Below are positions 59,667 through 64,000 of a stretch of DNA of 64,000 nt, piece by piece; positions within the stretch are counted from its first letter, which is position 1; every line of letters begins with the position of its first letter. The DNA comes from Methylibium sp965279545. Its GTDB lineage: Bacteria; Pseudomonadota; Gammaproteobacteria; Burkholderiales; Burkholderiaceae_C. The position numbers were made by a program, and so were the translations under genes. The stretch is from NCBI RefSeq assembly GCF_965279545.1, contig NZ_OZ257250.1:4402001-4466000 (forward strand), read 5' to 3'. Under the pieces are notes generated by a model that was not told the DNA's origin, did not search any database, and was given only the letters and a program-made list of their open reading frames with translations.

Positions 59667-61459
59667 CTCCGGACGCCCCGGCAATGGCGCGGATCCTCGT
59701 GGTCGACGACGAGCCGGTGAACCGCGAGCTGATCACGACCCTGCTCGGCTATGCCGGGCACGAGTCGATCGAAGCTGCGGACGGCGTGGAGGCGCTCTCC
59801 CAGGTTCGTGCCGAACGGCCCGACCTGGTGATCTGCGACATCCTGATGCCGACCATGGACGGCTACGAGTTCGTGCGGCAACTGCGCGGCGACGCGCAGA
59901 TCGCGCACACCGAGGTGATCTTCTACACCGCCACCTTCATGGAGCGCGAGGCGCGCCAGCTGGCCCGTTCGTGCGGCGTGCTGCACGTTCTCGTCAAGCC
60001 CTGCGAGCCCGAAGAGATCCTGCGAACCGTGCAGCGGGCGCTGGGACGCGAGGCGGCGCCGGAGCAGGTGATCAGCACCGAAGACTTCGACCGCGAGCAT
60101 CTGCGCCTGCTGACCGACAAGCTGGTCGAGAAGGTCGACGAGCTGGAGCGCGCGAACCAGCGGCTCTCCGCGCTGACCGAGCTCAACCTGCAGCTCGCAT
60201 CGGAGCACGACCCCCGGGCGCTGCTCGAGAAGGTCTGCCGTGGCGCACGCGATCTGATCGGCGCCAAGTGCGCGGTCCTCGCGGTCAAGGACAAGACCGG
60301 CGACGGTGCGGTGCACGTTGCGACCTGGGGGCTCGGCATCGTCGAAGCCGCCCGGCTCTCGGACCAGCCGATCGACGCCGGCATGCCGGGCCGCGCGATG
60401 CGGCAGCGCTCGGCACACCGGTTCGTCAACGAGGGCGGCGATCCGCTGGCCGTCGGGCTGTCGGCGGCCTACCCTGAAGTGCACTGCGGCCTGATCGCGC
60501 CGATCATCTCGCTGCAGAACGCGTATGGGTGGATCTTCCTGATCGACAAGCTGGGCGAGTCGAGCTTTTCCGAGGAGGACGAGCGCCTGCTCGCGATCCA
60601 CGCCGCGCAGGCCGGTCGCATCTACGAGAACGGCAGCTTGTATGCGGCGATGAAGCGCGCCGCGGAGCAGTTGCGAATCGAGGTGGTCGAGCGCGAGCGT
60701 GTCGCCGCGGCCTTGCGCGTCGCCAACGAGTTGCTCGAGCAGCGTGTGGCTGCGCGCACGGCCGAACTGCGTGAAACCATCGAGGGGCTGGAAAGCTTCA
60801 ACCGCATCGTGTCGCACGACTTGCGCGGCCCGCTGGGCGGCATTGCCGGCGGGGCCAGGCTCGCCCGCGACTACATGGTCGAAGGCGACAGTGCCAAGGC
60901 GGACCACATGCTCCAGTTGATCGCTGCGCGCGCAACGACCACCGAGCAGCTGGTCGGTGCGCTGCTGGCGCTGGCGCGGGCGAGCGACGCGACGCTGAAG
61001 ACGGAGCCGGTCGACATGAACCGATTGGTGCAGGAAGTCATCGAGTCCCTTCCATTCGCTGGTCCGGCAACGCCGGTGGCCGTGGTGAGCGTGTTGCCGC
61101 AGATGGATGTCGATCCGGTGCTCGTGCGCCAGGTCTTCTTGAACCTGATCGGCAATGCGCTGAAGTTCGCGAACAGCGGGACCCCGCTGCGCGTCGAAGT
61201 CGGCGCTGACACCGGGGCCGATGGCACGGTCTTCTTCGTGCGCGACAACGGCGTCGGCTTCGACGCCGATCCGACCCAGCGCCTGTTCAAGCCGTTCCAG
61301 CGCCTGCACGGCAACCAGTTCGAAGGCTTCGGTATCGGCTTGTCGATCGTCAGGCGCATCGTCGAGCGACATGGCGGCAAGGTGTGGGCCGAGAGCGAGC
61401 GCGGGCGCGGCGCGACCTTCTATTTCACGTTCGGCAGCCGGTCGCCGAGAAGCGTCTAG
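59663..61459 (+). CDS. Receiver-GAF-histidine kinase hybrid
   Basis: The 598-residue protein has an N-terminal receiver (Asp59 in I-C-D-I-L-M-P), a GAF domain (about residues 175-320), a coiled-coil stretch (V-V-E-R-E-R-V, then L-L-E-Q-R-V-A-A-R-T-A-E-L) and a kinase core. The core has His in R-I-V-S-H-D-L-R-G-P-L and an ATP lid with D-N-G-V-G-F-D and G-F-G-I-G-L-S-I. A receiver in front of a kinase suggests that the upstream kinase or receiver controls it. There is no membrane segment. Confidence 0.92.
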   Translation: MTPDAPAMARILVVDDEPVNRELITTLLGYAGHESIEAADGVEALSQVRAERPDLVICDILMPTMDGYEFVRQLRGDAQIAHTEVIFYTATFMEREARQLARSCGVLHVLVKPCEPEEILRTVQRALGREAAPEQVISTEDFDREHLRLLTDKLVEKVDELERANQRLSALTELNLQLASEHDPRALLEKVCRGARDLIGAKCAVLAVKDKTGDGAVHVATWGLGIVEAARLSDQPIDAGMPGRAMRQRSAHRFVNEGGDPLAVGLSAAYPEVHCGLIAPIISLQNAYGWIFLIDKLGESSFSEEDERLLAIHAAQAGRIYENGSLYAAMKRAAEQLRIEVVERERVAAALRVANELLEQRVAARTAELRETIEGLESFNRIVSHDLRGPLGGIAGGARLARDYMVEGDSAKADHMLQLIAARATTTEQLVGALLALARASDATLKTEPVDMNRLVQEVIESLPFAGPATPVAVVSVLPQMDVDPVLVRQVFLNLIGNALKFANSGTPLRVEVGADTGADGTVFFVRDNGVGFDADPTQRLFKPFQRLHGNQFEGFGIGLSIVRRIVERHGGKVWAESERGRGATFYFTFGSRSPRSV

Positions 61460-61497
61460 GGCCGGGGGCGAGAGTCGCTGATGCGGGCCGGCTGACC

Positions 61498-62109
61498 TCA
61501 CGGGCTCGGCGACCACTCCGTCATCAGTTCATTGGCCGACGGCCGTCGGCGCCGGCGCACTTCGGTGGCGGTGCCGATCGCAACGAAGCACACGGCCTCC
61601 TCGCCACGGTCCAGACCGAAGGCCTGGGCGAAGTGCGCGCTGCGCAGCGCGAGCCCGCTCGTCAGCATGGCGCCGAAACCCTGGCCGTGGGCCGCCAGCA
61701 GCAGGTTCATGAGCCCGGCTCCGAGCGCGACGTAACGCTCGGGCGGCGGCACATTGGCATGCACCGGCTCGAGCCGCGCCACGGCCAACAGCAGCTCGGG
61801 GGCGCGAAATGCCTTGTCGCGCGCCTGCGCCTGCGCCGGGAGCGGCGCAGCGGGGTCGCGCTCGAGCAGCGCCCGCACGAACAGGTCGCCCAGCGCCGCG
61901 CGCTGCGCCGGGGCGATGCGCACCAGGCGCCAGGGCCGGAGCAGCTCGTGGTCGGGCGCACAGCCTGCGGCCTCGACCATGCACTGCAGCTGCAGCGCGC
62001 TCGGCCCGGGGGGCGCCAGGCGCTTGGGCGATACCGAGAAGCGGCTCGTGATCAGCGCGAGCGCCAGCTCGGCGAGCTCGCTGGTTTGCGGGGGCTGGGG
62101 CGGTGGCAT
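61498..62109 (-). CDS. Nitroreductase-family flavoenzyme
   Basis: The 203-residue protein of the YdjA-like nitroreductase group has the start block I-T-S-R-F-S-V with A-P-P-G-P-S-A-L-Q-L-Q, the FMN-binding region C-A-P-D-H-E-L-L-R-P-W-R-L and the C-terminal G-T-A-T-E-V-R-R-R-R-R-P. It would reduce nitro or quinone compounds with NAD(P)H. It converges with the hybrid kinase gene (38 bases apart) and is divergent from the SirB-like gene. Confidence 0.88.
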   Translation of the reverse strand: MPPPQPPQTSELAELALALITSRFSVSPKRLAPPGPSALQLQCMVEAAGCAPDHELLRPWRLVRIAPAQRAALGDLFVRALLERDPAAPLPAQAQARDKAFRAPELLLAVARLEPVHANVPPPERYVALGAGLMNLLLAAHGQGFGAMLTSGLALRSAHFAQAFGLDRGEEAVCFVAIGTATEVRRRRRPSANELMTEWSPSP

Positions 62110-62283
62110 GATTTCAGTCGCAGGCTTGACGGCCGCACGATACCGCGCCGGGTGCGACGCACCGCTCGAAGGCGGCAGCTGGGTCTTCAACGAGATCGAT
62201 GCGGCGCTCGGGCCCCCGCCGCCGGACGCGGCCGCCGGCTGATGGACGGCCGTCCGCGCCGAAACGGCGAGAATCGCAGCGCG

Positions 62284-62667
62284 ATGGACTACCCGACCGT
62301 CCGTGCCGTCCACATCGGCTGCGCCGTCATCAGCATCACCCTGTTCGCCGCGCGCGGGGCGATGCAGTTGGGCGGCGTCGACTGGCGTCGTTGGCGCTGG
62401 TTGCGCATGGCGCCGCACCTCAACGACACCGTGCTGCTCGCGGCCGCGGTGGCCTTGGCGGTGATGAGCGCCCAGTACCCGCTGGTGCAGCCCTGGCTCA
62501 CCGCCAAGCTGCTGGCGCTGGGTGTCTACGTGGCCTTGGGTCGCTTCGCGCTGAAGCGCAGCGTCCCACCGTGGGGTCGCCGCGCCGCGTTCGCGGCGGC
62601 GCTGGCCAGCGTGGGCTACATCGTCGCCGTGGCGCGCACCCGGTCGGTGACGCTCGGGCTGCTGTAG
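62284..62667 (+). CDS. SirB-family membrane protein
   Basis: The 127-residue protein has about four membrane helices and the SirB2 block A-P-H-L-N-D-T-V-L-L-A-A-A. SirB proteins are small inner-membrane proteins of unknown activity, once linked to regulation of sirC in Salmonella. The start at ATG 62284 is preferred. It is a single gene between the nitroreductase and nrdJ. Confidence 0.82.
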   Translation: MDYPTVRAVHIGCAVISITLFAARGAMQLGGVDWRRWRWLRMAPHLNDTVLLAAAVALAVMSAQYPLVQPWLTAKLLALGVYVALGRFALKRSVPPWGRRAAFAAALASVGYIVAVARTRSVTLGLL

Positions 62668-62862
62668 TTCGCTCAGTGAACGGCGCGCCGGCCATCGGGG
62701 CTGGCGCGGTGCGTGCAGCGCATCGGCATGCACGCAGCAGGGTTTTGCAATGGGTCAATGGCGGGCGATCGACCCCGGTGACCGCAGGGACCCTGACCTG
62801 CATCAACGAGGCGGCCCGCGCAAACAGTCTAGGCTACCGCACACCCTACAGGAGCCCTCTGC

Positions 62863-64000
62863 ATGCGCCATGCCGAACCGACCGCGTTGCACACGCCGCA
62901 GACCCTGCCGGCACAGGACATCAGTGCCGACGTGCTGCTGGAGAAATACGCCAAGGGCGACGAGCGAAGCATCGACGACGTGAACCGTCGCGTGGCGCGC
63001 GCGCTGGCGCAGGCCGAGCCCGCCGCGCAGCGGGCCCGCTGGGAGGCCCGCTTCGCCGAGGCCTTGCGGGCCGGCTTCCTGCCGGCGGGTCGCATCCAGT
63101 CGGCCGCGGGCACCGGCTTGTCGGCCACGCTGATCAACTGCTTCGTCCAGCCGGTGGGCGACTCGATCTCGCACACGGAGGACGGCCACCCCGGCATCTA
63201 CACGGCGCTCACCGAGGCCGCCGAGACCATGCGCCGCGGCGGCGGGGTCGGCTACGACTTCTCGCGCATCCGCCCGCGCGGCGCGTGGGTCGGCAGCACC
63301 CGGAGCAACGCCTCCGGCCCGGTCAGCTACATGCGCGTGTTCGACCGCTCGTGCGAGACGGTCGAGTCGGCCGGCGCACGCCGGGGCGCCCAGATGGGCG
63401 TGCTGCGCTGCGACCACCCCGACATCGAGGAATTCATCCATGCCAAGGACGCCGGCGACCTGAAGAACTTCAACCTCTCGGTCGGTGTGACTGATGCGTT
63501 CATGGAAGCGGTGCAGGCCGACGCCGAGATCGAGCTCGTGCACCGGGCCGAGCCCGGCCCGGCGCAGAAAGAGGCCGGCGCCTACCGGCGCGGGCAGGCC
63601 GGCGGCAGCTGGGTCTACCGCAAGCGGCGGGCCCGCGAGCTCTGGGACCAGATCATGCGGTCCACCTACGACCATGCCGAGCCCGGCGTGCTGTTCCTCG
63701 ACCACATCAACCGCGACAACAACCTGGCGTACTGCGAGAGCATCGCCGCCACCAACCCCTGCGGCGAACAGCCGCTGCCGCCCTATGGCTGCTGCTGCCT
63801 CGGCTCGATCGACCTGACGCGCTTCGTGCGCGACCCCTTCGAAGACCAGGCCCGCTTCGACGAGGCCGCGTTCGTGGCGCTCGCGCAAGTGGCGGTGCGC
63901 ATGCTCGACAACGTGCTCGACGTGACGGTGTGGCCGCTCGCGCAGCAGCGGGAGGAGGCGCGCGCCAAGCGCCGGATCGGCCTGGGCTTCACCGGCCTGG
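62863..64000 (+). CDS. nrdJ: Adenosylcobalamin-dependent (class II) ribonucleotide reductase, N-terminal part
   Basis: The gene runs off the right edge, and about 379 codons are visible. The protein has the NrdJ start block D-I-S-A-D-V-L-L-E-K-Y-A-K-G-D-E and Cys in I-N-C-F-V-Q-P-V-G-D-S-I. The active-site block includes N-P-C-G-E-Q-P-L-P-P-Y-G-C-C. Class II enzymes make deoxyribonucleotides with or without oxygen, using coenzyme B12. The ATG at 62863 has AGGAG eight bases upstream. The region before it shows no obvious cobalamin riboswitch. Confidence 0.93.
   Translation, partial: MRHAEPTALHTPQTLPAQDISADVLLEKYAKGDERSIDDVNRRVARALAQAEPAAQRARWEARFAEALRAGFLPAGRIQSAAGTGLSATLINCFVQPVGDSISHTEDGHPGIYTALTEAAETMRRGGGVGYDFSRIRPRGAWVGSTRSNASGPVSYMRVFDRSCETVESAGARRGAQMGVLRCDHPDIEEFIHAKDAGDLKNFNLSVGVTDAFMEAVQADAEIELVHRAEPGPAQKEAGAYRRGQAGGSWVYRKRRARELWDQIMRSTYDHAEPGVLFLDHINRDNNLAYCESIAATNPCGEQPLPPYGCCCLGSIDLTRFVRDPFEDQARFDEAAFVALAQVAVRMLDNVLDVTVWPLAQQREEARAKRRIGLGFTGL

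Overview
The window is G+C-rich chromosomal DNA from a betaproteobacterium, most likely an environmental Burkholderiales (Rubrivivax/Leptothrix/Rhizobacter-like). The grounds are codon use, a ceo/bpe-type efflux operon, DUF4148 proteins, IcmF and a B12-dependent class II ribonucleotide reductase. No rRNA, tRNA, CRISPR array, phage or insertion sequence was recognised. The genus is inference only.

Region 1 (1-17.6 kb) looks like a catabolic island for a ketone or secondary alcohol. It holds the end of a PAS-type chemoreceptor, a BKACE (beta-keto acid cleavage enzyme), an AcoR/AcxR-type sigma-54 activator, a five-subunit acetophenone-carboxylase-like complex (apcABCDE), a CobW-type metallochaperone, an exported PQQ alcohol dehydrogenase carrying the lanthanide-type D-x-D signature, a small c-type cytochrome and an AraC regulator. 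Good -24/-12 promoters precede both the activator and apcA. Read together this suggests: alcohol to ketone (PQQ enzyme plus cytochrome c), ketone to beta-keto acid (carboxylase), then beta-keto acid plus acetyl-CoA to acyl-CoA plus acetoacetate (BKACE), which would need neither the CoA ligase nor the thiolase of the known acetophenone pathway.

Region 2 (17.7-25.8 kb) is an RND efflux operon in the llpE-ceoA-ceoB-opcM order with a divergent LysR gene. The LlpE protein lacks its expected serine nucleophile.

Region 3 (26-46.6 kb) is a patchwork of small regulatory units. It contains a CGNR zinc-finger protein, an ECF sigma/anti-sigma pair divergent from a cytochrome c and a Tat-exported phosphoesterase (with two matching ECF-type promoters between them), DUF4148 repeat proteins, an exported methyltransferase, two tandem paralogous secreted proteins of unknown function, and several regulator/enzyme pairs (LysR, HxlR, TetR) with visible inverted-repeat operators.

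Region 4 (47-57 kb) is acyl-CoA and aromatic metabolism: hmgA, a quinone oxidoreductase, 3-hydroxyacyl-CoA dehydrogenase, acuI, an AraC regulator, icmF and a cobalamin-binding protein. The icmF reading frame carries a palindromic repeat inserted in frame in its G-domain.

Region 5 (57.3-64 kb) has a small hypothetical gene, a three-gene phosphorelay (PAS histidine kinase, single-domain receiver, receiver-GAF-kinase hybrid), a nitroreductase, a SirB-like membrane protein and the start of nrdJ, which runs off the end. A pair of inverted hairpin repeats occurs at two distant loci (4.4-4.7 kb and 56.1-56.3 kb).
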